Positions 47,001-63,759 of a stretch of 64,000 bases of DNA are shown piece after piece; position 1 is the stretch's first letter, and each line of letters opens with the position of its first letter. The position numbers and the translations under genes were made by a program. The stretch is from Podaxis mareebaensis. Lineage: Eukaryota > Basidiomycota > Agaricomycetes > Agaricales > Agaricaceae. The stretch lies in contig JAEUWP010000231.1 of assembly GCA_018524725.1 (NCBI GenBank), positions 105,146 through 169,145 on the forward strand. Direction: 5' to 3'. The notes under the pieces were generated by a model. It was not told the DNA's origin and ran no database searches. It was given only the letters and a program-made list of their open reading frames with translations.

Positions 47001-49188
47001 CTTCGGGCTCGTCCGGCGGTGGGCTGGGCAATCCAAATTTCCCTGTAGGTGCATACTTGCCATCAGCCACGCGATGATACTTGGCAAACGGAATAGGATC
47101 AAAGTTTTTTCGAGGCTCATCCATGGTCACGTCAAATACATGCGATCGAGCTTCGTGATCCAGATGCACATTAGGGGTCAGAGGACCTCCTTCGACACCA
47201 TTTGGGGGTGTAGGACCTGGAGAAGGAGGTGCTAATTCTGGTGGAACAGCGGAGTCCAGATGTTCTACGGAACGTGGAGTGAAGCCTTCGGGAAAGTTTG
47301 AAGACCAAGGAGCGTGTAAGGCGGGAGTAGGGTGTGAATGAGGTGTTGGATGTGGAGGACCTGGCCCTGAAGGGTGTGAAAGCTGGATGTCTCCAAAGAG
47401 AGGCGGGGAAGTGACCTGCAAGGAATTTGACGCAGGAGTAATGGCAGATGTAGGTTGTTGCGGTGGTAGCGCAGGCGCATGAGTGGAGGGTTGATCAAAG
47501 AAATTAAAGTCGTCATCTGTAAAGTCTTCAAAATCCATGCCCGAACTACTCCCAAGACCCATTCCCTGGGTAGTGTCATCGTTGTATCCCGACCTCCCAG
47601 CTGCACCGCCGGAACCTGCGCCTGAATTTCCACTTAGGTTCATACTCATCCCAAAATTCATGCCCATGTCCATTCCGAAATCCATACCCATATCGGCCAT
47701 ATTCATGTTGAGGTATCCAAAGGGGTCATAATTGGACGAAGACGATGAGGACGCAAGGGGAGGAGGCTGTGATGCAACGGAATTGGTGGGAGGGGGCTGC
47801 GTAACTTGTGGTTGAGAGGCAACTGGGAGAACTGGAGAGGTATTTCCTGGGACAGGTACTGCAGTAGTGTCGGCTTGAGGAGGGGATGGGTAAAAATTCT
47901 GCGAGGGTATGACGGTTTGGGCTGGTGTGGGTGTGTGTACAGAAAGAGGTGGCGCCACAGAAGGAGATGGTGGGATTACACTTGTGGAGGTTGACGGTGT
48001 GTTACGCGAAAGCAAACTTGGGGAATGAGCATTCCCTCCTTCACGCTCCCGCTTGAGACGTTCGCGTTCGCGCTCCCTGTCTTTGGCGACATGGTCGACG
48101 TAGCTACTGACCTGAGCTGCAATAGTGCGGATATTCTTTGACTTAGAGAGGGTGAGCGCGCGGAATGCTTTGAGTTCGGCAGTCGGTGAGCCAAGAAGGG
48201 AGGGTCGATGTGGATATGCAGACGGACACTCAGATAGGGGTGTCGTTGCACTTTGGAGTCTGGGCGAGGGTTGCAAAGGTCCTGGGAGATCAGGGGTATA
48301 ATCCAAAAGGGGTCTGTTAAGGGCTGGGGCAAAAGCAAGGCAGAGGCGAGTTGGATAGATAAAGGTGATGCCCTTATCTTCGCCCTGTCTGTTTTCAACA
48401 CTGATCCAACCAATGATGAACGACGAGTCGAGTGGAGGCTGTCCATGCCCTTGAAGTGATTCTGAAAACTGCCGTGCTAGTGCGGAAGTTGGACCAGAGT
48501 AGGTAGTTAGGAAGTAGGCAGGAGTAGCATAGGGAAGAAGGAGGATGGGAGAACGCGGTAACAGTGGGAGAGATGAGTCCAGGGAAAGATATGGTGTTGA
48601 TAGTAGCGTCGGTCGGATAAGAATAGCGGATGTGGTCGGTTGTAGTTGAATATGACAGAATATGAGGGGTCTGCTAAGCGCCTTATATTCCCATCCGGTC
48701 CCCCAGTCGGTCCCGGCCGTTAACTGCTGGTGAGATATTAGAAATCCGTCTTTGCAACGCTGTACACCCGAGTTAGAGGCTACAATGTTGTCAATAAGGC
48801 GGGTCCGGACAGCGTTGAGGAAGTGAGAGATAATGTTGCGGGGCTGTTCATAGATCTTCTGAAAAGGGAAATGGGAGGCGGGATTTGGCGCCACCACTCC
48901 GTCGAAGCATAGGTCGTTTGCCGCAGCAAGACTCGACACTATGCGGTCAGCGGGTACTATAGAGAAGACATAGAGAGTTGGTCTGTGGCCCAGTTGCAGG
49001 CTGGGTAGAGGAGCTTCGAGGATGTTCCTGGAATTGGATAAACGACGGCGAGCATTGTCGAGAACATCGGGCGGCGAGACGGCGGAGTTGTCTGGGACGA
49101 AACAGGCGGTGGTTATGGAGGCGTCTGAAGGAATATGTATGCTTGCGGCGAGGATGGTTGAGGATATGCTGAGGAGGCTGGGTAACAT
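44021..49188 (-). CDS. MED13: Mediator kinase-module subunit MED13
   Basis: MED13 (Ssn2/Srb9) links the CDK8 kinase module to core Mediator. The start MLPSLLSISSTILAASIHIP opens a first exon of 3,013 nt (46176-49188), followed by 45854-46122 and smaller exons to the stop at 44021; the total is roughly 1,650 residues. The N-terminal domain includes ARRRLSNSRNILEAPLPSL and FIIGWISVENRQGEDKGITF. The middle is Pro/Ser/Gly/Met-rich and disordered, with an acidic stretch near 46640-46720. The C-terminal PIWI-like region includes VGKGDTIINVLPPALRFWEK, FADDGEQHRQGDVASWLAGV, VVVQLIPEHAINY, GYRISACGKWVMAACVDQRG and VWDFVVSFARKADVEWRVVI, all typical of MED13. The frame stays open upstream of the chosen ATG, into the divergent DUF2433 gene, but that extension looks antisense. 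The C-terminal part is firm. Confidence 0.92.
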
Positions 49189-49278
49189 GGGGGAGAGTGC
49201 ATAAAACCTGTGCCGGAGAAAGCCGAGGCGTATTTTGCAAGTAGCTGAGTGTGAAATTTCAATTTCTTCTCCTGCACA
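49189..49278. promoter_or_regulatory. 90-bp bidirectional promoter MED13 / DUF2433 gene
   Basis: Outward-facing ATG codons are 90 bp apart. A weak TATA-like GCATAAAACC lies near 49198. No other motif is recognised. Confidence 0.5.
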
Positions 49279-51452
49279 ATGTCCTCGACGACCAACGTCC
49301 GCACCCTCACCGTCACCCTCGACGGCGGCCACGCACGCGTCCTCTGCATCGCTGATATCCGTGGAAAGCTCTCGGCACTCAATGACCTCGCCCGCCAGGA
49401 GAATGCTGCCGCAATCATCCATACTGGTGATTTTGGTTTCTTCGAGGCCGACAGCCTCGAGCGCATCACAGACCGCACCCTTCGTCATGTCACCCAATAC
49501 TCACCACTCATACCCCAGGCTCAACGCACGCACCTCCTTTCTGCAGACAGCCCAGAAGCTATTCGCTCAACTGTAAACGTATCCCTGCTTTCCGAGTTCC
49601 CTCTTCTTCTTGCAGGCCAGATCAAGCTACATGTCCCAGTTTTCACAGTCTGGGGTACTTGCGAGGACGTTACTGTTCTCGAAAAATTTAGAGCGGGAAC
49701 CTACAATGTCGAAAATCTACATATAATTGACGAAGCCACTACACGTCTCATCGACCTTGGTGGTGTCAAACTCCGACTTTTCGGCCTTGGTGGTGCCCTC
49801 GTACCGCACAAGATGTTCGACAATGGTGAGGGCAGAGCAACTATTGCGGGAGGGGGCGGAACTATGTGGACAACCGCGCTCCAAATCGGTGAACTTGTCG
49901 ACACCGCACAACGCGTCTATGACCCCTCTGAAACACGCCTCCTGGTTACCCACGCTAGTCCAGGCCGTGAAGGCATCATTTCTCAACTCGCTCTCGTTCT
50001 CAAAGCAGATCTCACAATTTCTGCTGGTCTGCATTTCCGTTATGCTACTTCCTATAACGAGTTCAGTGTTCAAGCTGATTTCGAAGGCTTCCGTCATAAA
50101 CTCGCAATCGGCAAGGAAGGTTGGGACAGGGTTTGGGAGAGCGTCAAAAATCAGGTCGACCTTGTGATTGACGAAAACCAACGCATTCTGCTTGAAAAAG
50201 CCCTCTCGGTCGTTGAGCGTATTCCTGGCCCTCAACCCTCTGTTGGTCCAGGTGCCACCGCCACAGGAGAGGAGCCTGCATGGAAGAACTGCTGGAATTG
50301 GAACCTTTGTGATGCTGCCTATGGCTCACTAGTTCTTGACGTGAAGGATGGACGCGTCAGCTCCGAACTCAAAAGCCAAGGTACAGCCTCCAAAAAACAA
50401 CTTTCCCTCTCAACCATCGCCCTAATATATTACAGGTTTTAATTATGCCTACCGACGCAGCGCAACAGTCGCTCCTACCCCTGGCTCTGCCGCATCAGCC
50501 CTCCCACCACAAACACAAAGTACCATCAACGGCAGTCAACCACCAACCAAGCAGCCGACGCCTGCTCCACCTGCTCCTGAGAAACCCCTTCCTCCCCACC
50601 TTTCTAACAAGTCCAACGCCTCAACTCCGCCACCTCTAGCCCCCGCCAGCCCCGCTCCCTCCACTCCCAAGCTCAACGGCACTCCTTCGACTGATAAGGA
50701 AAAGGAAAAACAAGGTCCAAAGAAGGAAAAGAAGCGTGACCTCAGGAGAGATAGCAAGTCTGGCAGAAATACGCCTGATGTACCCAAAACTTCTACCCCT
50801 GTACTTCCTGAGACATCAACTTCCGCTACTGGCACACCCGAGCCGAGCGCGGCGACAGCTGAAACTACGACAACAGAAGAACCGAAATCGCCTGTTGAAG
50901 GCACAGGCTCCGGAGTTCGTTCTCCCAGACCCGCGAGACCAGCACGTCATCCTTGGACCATTTTCATGAAGATGCCGTCGACAATTCAAGTTACCGAGGC
51001 GGACGTAAGAGAGTTCTTCGGCGAAGCGAAAGAGGGGGTAAGTCTTAATGTCCGTGCCTCGCTGCTTGCCATCTTAACCGAGCATGGCTAGATTATCAAA
51101 GTCAATTTCCCCACTCACCCCGGTCGTTCTAAACTGTCATACATTGAATTTGTGGATGAGGCTGCCATGAAGGCAGGTCTAGAGAAGCATGCCGAGGTTT
51201 GTTTCAACCAAACTCATTTTGCCATGTGCTGCGTCTCACTTCGCACAATAGAAAATTAAAGACTTCACACCCGAAGTCAAGCAAGCGACAGACCGCGAAT
51301 CACGCGAACCGTCGTACAGAGGAATGGGCCGCGGTCGAGGACGAGGTGGTGCCGCTGGTTATGCTGCTAGGGGCCTATCAGCAGCTGGCCTGACTAGGGG
51401 AGGTACCGCATCCAGAAATAATAGCAACGGTGATGCCACTGGAGATGTTTGA
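49279..51452 (+). CDS. DUF2433 phosphoesterase-like protein with RRM-like and RGG tail
   Basis: Four exons (49279-50380, 50436-51037, 51092-51196, 51252-51452) encode 669 residues. The N-terminal two thirds resemble the calcineurin-like fold of the fungal DUF2433 family: VLCIADIRGKLSALNDLA, AAIIHTGDFGFFEADSLE, FTVWGTCEDVTVLEKF, RLLVTHASPGREG and DLTISAGLHFRYATSYNEFS. A disordered Pro/Thr/Lys region (about 390-550) follows. Then comes an RRM-like domain, HPWTIFMKMPSTIQVTEADV to KLSYIEFVDEAAMKAGLEKH, and a glycine-arginine end (MGRGRGRGGAAGYAARG). The usual DxH and GNHD metal motifs read as DIRG and GTCED here. The RRM-like tail suggests an RNA-linked role. The family has no known reaction, so function is open. 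Confidence 0.8.
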
Positions 51453-53130
51453 GTAGTCCGTGGATTTTTCTTCCTCTTTCTCTCGATTTAGCCCATGTTT
51501 CCACATCCTTCCTGATCTTGCACCTTGTTGCTTCATGACTCTTTCACGCTAATTGCACTTGTCACCGCGGTCTAATTGGTTGTTTGGACTGCTATACTTA
51601 CTGGCGCATATATACCATATCGTCATGCGCGTAATTGAGTTGATGCCCTGCCTCTTTCGCGCTTTTGCGAGTCCGAGTGACGTCTGAGGTAATGCTGACG
51701 ACGCTGAAGCTGGGAGGGAAAGAGAGCTAGACAAGATGATATTCCGAGGAAAGTGTACCTGTGAGGTCACAGCCAGTGGGCGGCAAAGCGGACTTTGTTT
51801 GGAATGACGTCGTTTAGGCAAGTCAGGATAATCACTTGCCTTTCCAGGTCTAAACATAGTATGTTTTGTGTCATTACTACGCCTGCGGACATCCTAGGAC
51901 TCATCAAGTCCCTGTTTCGTCAAGGCAGGTGCAACTGCCTCTTCTCCTAGGCTACATAGAATGAGAAAGGACGCTGAGGGTCTTTTTGCCAGGGAGATCC
52001 CTGCACCTCCAGTATAAAACTCATCTATTTTGACTGACACCTTCCTCCCCTGCCTCCCTCCTGCCCCCGCACTTTGTTTCCCTCGTACTGAAGCGTCTGG
52101 CGCGCGCCCACCTCATCATTGTCCAATCTTCCCAAGGTGCTGTACATTGATAAACATTAATGTCGGGCGCCTATATTTTTCTAGACTCTGAGGATCGAAC
52201 AGAGATACCCACCCTGACATCGTGGTACTTCTGGTGGAAATTCTGACTTTCTAGATACATGCTGCAGGCCAGCGCCCATCGGACACTCGTCCGATGGAAG
52301 ACGTATTCTCCGTGGAGGTTGAGGTCGTCGGAGGCAACATAGTGCAGAGTATATTGATGGTGTCGCGACTGTCAGTGGCAGACATGTACATACGTCAGTA
52401 GAGGTTTGCAGGATATTGGTCTGTCTCCTCGGGAACTTGACGAGTAAGCGACACATCAGACGGTAATAACACCACGGAAAAGAACACCGTCGACGCTGGT
52501 CATGCTTTCCTCTTTCCCCTCGGACGTCATTCTCGCGGCCAATGGAATGTTGAACCCGGGATCGTCTACAAAAACGTCCACAAACCCGGGTTCCTCAGCG
52601 TCTCGATCTGTGATCATCTGGATTTACGCCCTGCCCTGCAAGATTTCTATCGATTGTCTTTGGAATGCGGTGCTGCCGAGGAGGTATCTGATGATCGACA
52701 GGGTCGGATCGGTACCACCCCTCAATTTTGCGCAACAAATCTCGTGGCGGATCGCCTCTTGTCCTCGGTTTAGTCTTGGGTCGGCTACTACGGATATAAC
52801 GGGAGTCGGGAAAAGTGACGTTGTGTAGATCATCCTTCTCGTTGCTCGCGAACACGTTTTTTTTACTCGACTAGTGTCCTCCGACGATGACGATGACGCG
52901 TGCAATACTCTTCCGCTGAGCAGAGTAGCAAACGTCATAGAACCCTGAATGATACTCAGAGTTGGGTCTCGTCCTTTGGCGTCATATCGCTGTACAGTTC
53001 CTAAGGCCGAATTCAGTTATAATTCATAACATTTGATCTACAAATACAATGCAACGATGCGTGATGACACCAGGTGGAAGGATAGTTACTTTAATAAATA
53101 GATGAAAGCAATTGAAAGAACATGTCTACA
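51453..53130. other. Convergent spacer with promoter-like signal and hairpins
   Basis: 1.7 kb between two converging genes. TATAAAA at 52013-52019 is followed by a strong CT-rich tract (52040-52080), which looks like a core promoter reading to the right. Downstream there is no open frame that joins by good splice sites to a recognisable protein. Two perfect 9-bp inverted repeats occur: CCATCGGAC-ACTC-GTCCGATGG (52276-52297) and GAACCCGGG with CCCGGGTTC (52552-52560, 52585-52593). An orphan gene or non-coding transcript is possible but not shown. Confidence 0.4.
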
Positions 53131-58334
<5,204 letters not shown>

Positions 58335-58461
58335 GGATGGGGTTGAGGAGATGAACGAATTGGGCGAATCATATCTGCAAAATTTGTGACATAGCGTGAC
58401 ACGATCGCGTGATGACTTGCGCGTCCAGGTGAATTCGTCATTAACACACTTATCATCCACC
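58335..58461. promoter_or_regulatory. Bidirectional promoter RPC1 / SCL1
   Basis: 127 bp between divergent starts. No TATA box and no yeast-type proteasome element (GGTGGCAAA) is present. Confidence 0.5.
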
Positions 58462-59569
58462 ATGTCCAGAACATCCTACGATAGGCATGGCTCCTCTTCT
58501 GGACGGCCAATAACGTACTCACTCAGTCCTGCAGATATCTTACAGTTTTTTCCCCAGAAGGTCGTCTGTACCAAGTTGGTGAGCGTGCATGAGGCATCTC
58601 GGCCAACATTCACTCAATTAATACTGTGTAGAATATGCATTCAAGGCGATATCTGGCTCTGGACATACTGCAATCGCGATACGAGGAAAGGACACGGCAG
58701 TTGTCATCACACAGCGAAAGGTTCCTGTGCGTAGCGCTTCCCCGATGTCTATTTCTTCCTCCATTCATAACTTGGCCCTAGGACAAGCTGTTGGACGCGT
58801 CAACAGTGACCCACCTGTTCAGCATTACGCCATATATTGGTTGTGTGATGACGGGTCTCATAGGTGTGTGATGAAGTGTAAATTTCATTCAAGCAAAGAC
58901 TAACTATCACTATAGCTGATGCCCATGCCCAGGTCGCTCGAGCTCGCGCCGAAGCCGCAGACTTTCGCTACAAGTTCGGCTACGAAATCACTCCGGATGC
59001 ACTTGCCCGTCGGATCGCCAACATCAATCAGGTGTACACTCAAAGAGCTGCCATGCGGCCGCTAGGAATCTGTAAGGATCCATTGCTGACAGCTTCCCAC
59101 ATTGTCCATTAACTCGTCATGGCAGCCATGATCCTCATCGGAATCGACCCCGAATTCGGTCCTCAGTGCTTCAGACTTGACCCAGCGGGCTACTTTGTTG
59201 GTTATCATGCAACCTCTGCAGGGCAGAAACAACAAGAAGCGATGAATCAACTAGAGAAGAAGTGGAAGAAGTTGGACTCGGGTAGGGGCGCCGATGAACC
59301 AGCAAAGGCAGGAAAGACCCTAAGTCGTAATGAGGTCATAGAGGTGAGGAGGGCTTTCAGACCACCCTGCCTGTTATTCTGACACGGAAGTAAAGATGGC
59401 GATCGAGGTAATGTCAACGGTACACGCCACGGATTACAAGCCTGGCGAAATTGAGATTGGTATTGTATCTGACAGCGAGGAGGAAGATCCCAAAATACGG
59501 GGAAAGTGGCGGGTGATGGGTGAATCCGAGATTGAGCAGCACCTTCTAGCATACGCAGAAAAGGATTGA
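58462..59569 (+). CDS. SCL1: 20S proteasome subunit alpha-1 (PSMA6 type)
   Basis: Structural outer-ring subunit of the 20S core. Seven exons (58462-58484, 58535-58578, 58632-58726, 58782-58863, 58916-59071, 59126-59343, 59396-59569) give 263 residues, close to the family size. The N-terminus [20 protein letters not shown] is followed by [93 protein letters not shown] and [17 protein letters not shown]. The conserved N-terminus appears only if intron 1 (58485-58534) starts with GC instead of GT: exon 1 ends ...GAT AG and exon 2 begins with A completing Arg. Every GT-based alternative breaks [11 protein letters not shown]. An insert near residues 200-215 ([14 protein letters not shown]) is longer than in yeast or human. 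Confidence 0.95.
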
Positions 59570-60277
59570 AATTGTCTAATTGGATTCCTCCTCTCTTGCC
59601 AGGGGAAGTGGCTAACACAGGATGGTTCAGCATCAGTGCCTGCCATATGATGAAGCGCCTCCACTCTGTAAAGTAGTTCAGTCAAGTTGTGTATGAATAT
59701 ACCACATGCAGGCGCACCATAATGGCCTCCATTTCCCACTCCTCAAGCTCCCTTACTCGCGGTTTCCAGTACCTCGACGGCGCTTCCCAGAAATGACTAT
59801 ATGTCATCGTCCCGGCGGGTGTAAACGCTGCTTCACGGGCTGTCGAGCTGAAGGACTGTCGCTTCTTCACAAAGTCGGTGAAATGCTCCCGGAGCTCTGC
59901 TGGTGCAGCAGGGTGAGGGTGGGGGGCTTCAGATGCTGGACAAAACAGTGAAGTAGGAATATAACACGGTAGGGGCTAAGCTCACCCGAAGGCCACTGTC
60001 GTTTACCAATGAAGCGAATCAATGGTTGGTGGGATCGTGCTGCAAATACGCGCAGGGAAGGAATCATGGCAGTAATGGATGGATGAACACTCGTGACGTC
60101 CCGCCTCTGCCAACCCGAGTATGGTGGCTGTGCTTCGGAGTAACAGACGAGTCTGGCCCCGATGGTGAGATGAGGTAATCAATTACAAGAATAATAAAGT
60201 ACCCCAGTGTCCACCTTGGTTGCTTGTAGGTGGGACTGAAAAAGTTAGCAACAGCATATGCAGTCCATATTGCCACG
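59570..60277. other. Spacer between SCL1 and the CpG-free block
   Basis: About 0.7 kb with normal CpG density. The first part should hold the SCL1 3' end. No gene is supported. The last CpG before the depleted block is at 60276-60277. Confidence 0.5.
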
Positions 60278-61648
60278 CAAAGTAGCAAAAACACTCAAGC
60301 TCTAGTGACAAACACAAGGTGGAACACTGATTGTGCTCTTTCAAGGATTTTCTATGTAACACAAGTTCAGAGATTCCTGTGCAGGCCTTTGCATCCACCA
60401 TATCATCTATTGATCATTTTCCTACAAACAAAGGTACAAACCTGCAATGTAAATGTAATAGTGTCCTCTCACCTTTTGTTGAACCACCACTCATAGCCAG
60501 TATCTTGGGCTGCTATGTGACCCTCACATCACCCAATCTCCTATACTCAGCCAAGGCAGTCTGTAGATCCTCATGGTATACCATTATATCTGGAAGTGTA
60601 GCCCCTATTCCATTCTGCATCAGCTGCCAGTTCCCTGTCCCAATGTTTACTTTATTTTCTCCATATATTGTTGTCCTGCCTGCTCCCTGCCTGCTCCCTG
60701 TCTACTAGGTATCTCAGGGCTTCTGTTCATGACCACTACCACATGTCAATGGAATGGAGGGGGGACATGGCCCACCTTGTCCTCTAGCTGTTCCCCTCCT
60801 TTCCTATTGACATTTGCATCCTTATAGGCCATGTGGTCCATTGACCATTCAGCTGCAGATGGAATCATCCAGAACACAATCATGTGTTCTGGGCTTTTTG
60901 GCAGCCACTCATGAAACCTGCTGCCAATGGCCAAAGGGTGTCATTGTGGGCCACTGTAGACACTTGAGTTGAGTAGTCTTCTAGCCAAATTATGTAAATC
61001 TATAAAGACCACAATGTGCCTTATGTCTGGAACTGAGGTGGCTTTGCAAACCCCATGACTAGCCCCAATGTCCATTTCATCTTTTCTATGCATGAACCAT
61101 CTCTCCTGAGGTGGGCAATGTGACTGCAGCTATGTGATCATGGTGAGACATCACCTACTGCCTGGCATATTCAGAGCACTCATGTCAGTTGTATTTACTT
61201 TCACTGTTCCTGTTAAAGTATTAAAACATAACCTATTTCATGTGGAGACTTATGTTTCTCTTCCCTGGGCATACAAAATTGGCTGTGGGCTGGAAATTTT
61301 CCACAAGTTTTGTTAGTCATTCACTCACACCAATCAAGGCAGCACCTTTTGTATTGTTGCCTTGAGGCAGTTGATCATCTATGCCATTGAGTGTTTCACT
61401 TCTCTGAGCCCTGTGTGAATTAAGTGAGTGGAGGTAATGTTTCCTCTATGGAGGTTACCATCCTTGGTAAGGTGACTGTGCTACAAGCTTATGAGGATGC
61501 AAATGGATGGGTACAAACACATCCACCCATGAGCATCATGCAGAATGCACCATTAATCTACACTGCAGTATTCTATTGCACAGTTTTTAGGGGTTTTAGT
61601 GTGAAGAGGGATCTCCTCTGTTAGAGGTAAAAAAAAAATGAGTGAGTA

Positions 61649-61676
61649 TAGTCAAATCCAATAGTCAAATCCAATG
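61649..61676. repeat. Short tandem duplication (AGTCAAATCCAAT x2)
   Basis: Two adjacent copies of a 13-bp unit, AGTCAAATCCAAT, lie within the CpG-free block. Confidence 0.7.
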
Positions 61677-62921
61677 ACTGCTAGGCTTTGTAACCAAAGT
61701 AGAAGAAGCAGGAACTAAAAATGAGGGGAAGGGGATTAGGAGGACAAGTAAAATAAAGTCAAAAGGTTTGAAACTATAGGTGAAGGGATTAGAGGTAGAG
61801 ATATAAAGTTGGGTTTCAAGTAATGCTAAAGACTCCAAATACAGAGTTAGAGTTACAATTTACTACTTCTTGTACATGATATGCTTCTCTTTATATATGA
61901 GTAGAACTATATTTTTGAAAAAGGATTTTGATGTGGAAAACCATAAGGAGAAAATGAAGGGTAATTAAACTAAGATTAGTCAAAAAATATAACAGGACAA
62001 TAAAATGACAAGATCAGAAACAAATGAGAGTTGGCACTTGTTAGATAGTTTATCTACAATATCAAAGTAGCATAAATAAAGGGAAAAAATGAGACTGAGA
62101 GGCATAGGCTGAAACACAAGCAAAATTCATGAGACAACACTATTGGAATGCAATTACATATAAAATAATAAGAGGGCATACAATTATAGGACTGGTAATA
62201 ATGGAAGAAATATAGCAAACAAATACATACAGGTACAATGCCAAAAAGATTCAGGAGGCTTGAATTATATGACCTATAAGTAGTGATAAGCAGCTTGATG
62301 ATAGATATTTCAATGAGCTATGATCTGAGCTTGAAATTAATGAGAGATCATGCAAGGTTGCTGTTTTCACAAGCAACTGAATATCAGTCTCTACAAGTGT
62401 TTGCATGAGCTTCTTGACTAGGAAGGGGGTGCTAGTTCAAAATACCATCAGAGACAGTAGCTGTAACTTGCAGTACAGAGAACACATGCCCTGCATAGAA
62501 GGTGTTCCTGTGATAGAGATAGACAGAAACTTCTGCTTAAGTTTCCTAGCATACATATGGCCTTTTTATTGATATGAGGGCTCTGTCAAGGTGAAAGCCC
62601 AGATATCTCCAGGTTGCTTTAGGCTGAAGTGGAATGTCAGCTCTGTATGGGTAGATTATTGCCTTTGCAGTTTCACAAAAAGTAGAATACCATTGATTTA
62701 TAATATGTTCAAGGACTAGCCTCAGCTTTTGCAGTTAGCCCATATGATTCTCTAAGTGTGAATAAATGTAGAGGTATCTCCTTTCCAAGAGCTCAACTGC
62801 TTCATTCCTTCTCCTTTGCCTGGAGGACTGAAAAATGTTCAACAATGCTAATGCATTGATGGAGTGTTGCAAACATCAGTCTTCCTTGTCATGCATACTC
62901 ATTATCTCTCCTTGTTGCTAT

Positions 62922-62924
<3 letters not shown>

Positions 62925-62959
<35 letters not shown>

Positions 62960-62968
62960 TCTCTCTCT
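62925..62968. repeat. CT microsatellite
   Basis: An almost pure CT dinucleotide run of about 44 bp with one CC interruption, within the CpG-free block and followed by other T-rich sequence. Confidence 0.9.
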
Positions 62969-63075
62969 TGTTGTCTTGTATTGTACTTTAGTTATCAGTC
63001 TTGTCTCCTTCTAAGTTGTACTATTCTTATCCCTTGGACTCAGTATTACTACTTATGGACTACTTTCCTATTTGA

Positions 63076-63122
63076 GTAGATCTTCAATCTTACCTCAGGC
63101 TTGGTCTAGTATAATTAGAACA
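63076..63122 (+). repeat. LTR-end-like motif, copy 1
   Basis: This 47-bp stretch (starting GTAGATCTTCAATCTTACC and including GGCTTGGTCTAGTATAATTA) is closely matched 880 bp downstream at 63956-64000. Such motifs sit near the inner edge of long terminal repeats and primer-binding sites of Copia-type elements, but no full LTR is proven. Confidence 0.5.
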
Positions 63123-63759
63123 CCAATGTATTTATGAGCCCTCTCAATTTGGACTTATAGAATAGCATTTACATACTATTAAAGTACCTCATAAAGTAAG
63201 TAGAGCTTAGCTTTATGAGTGATTGTATTACATAGTATGAGAATAGGAGTCCTTCTCTTTCCCCTCTTCTATCTTCTTGCTGCATGAGAGCTCTACCTGT
63301 CTCAACAGGACAACTGGCATAACAGCTACATCACTAGAGAGGCCTGCAATCTTATAAGTCATATCCCTCCTGGTGACAGTTCCTACAAGATCTAGACAGC
63401 CTCTAGTTTTTAGGAATAGATGGGCACTTGGTCACTGGGTTTAATTGTCTTGGGTGGTATCTTAGACAGTATCTCTTCACATTGATGCAATACATAATCT
63501 GCACTTATTGTAACAACAATACTCTGGAATGTACAGTAGTGAGCAAAAGTATTGCATGCTAGTCACATGACCTTATCAGAGCCCTCTCCTTGTCATAGAT
63601 TACTACTTATGTACCTCAAATAATTGCCATGAGGCTGTGAGACATGTAGGAAATATATGAAAGTGTAATATAAATCATGTTTCAGTACTGAGAGATGACA
63701 GTTTTACAATTATTACTGAGTTACACATGCATTTCTTTTGATCATTGTTACACTCCTCT

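Larger units (their letters stand above)
60278..63759. mobile_element. CpG-free, AT-rich repeat block (probable silenced transposon DNA)
   Basis: I found no CpG in about 3.48 kb, while TG and CA are frequent. Neighbouring DNA on both sides has ordinary CpG levels and the edges are sharp. Reading frames are short and broken; one minus-strand piece at 60746-60934 (AIGSRFHEWLPKSPEHM...) looks protein-like, but I cannot place it. Total loss of CpG is what cytosine methylation plus deamination does to transposons in basidiomycetes, so I call it a decayed mobile-element region, class unknown. It contains a CT microsatellite and a copy of an LTR-like motif that recurs at the window end. More than one element may be nested here. 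Confidence 0.65.

Noticed and set aside
49189..49497. Possible 103-residue N-terminal extension of MED13
   Set aside because: It would run through the shared promoter and antisense to the well-supported first exon of the DUF2433 gene; the ATG at 49188 opens a MED13-like N-terminus.
52502..52828. 108-codon open frame starting at an ATG at 52501-52503
   Set aside because: No domain, overlapped by another equally long open frame, and no supporting splice context.
58515..58545. GTACTC...TTACAG as a conventional 31-bp intron in SCL1
   Set aside because: Too short, and it gives a wrong N-terminus; the GC-AG intron restores the conserved sequence exactly.
60746..60934. Minus-strand open frame in the CpG-free block that looks protein-like
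   Set aside because: Short and surrounded by stops; at best a decayed fragment of a mobile element whose class I cannot tell.
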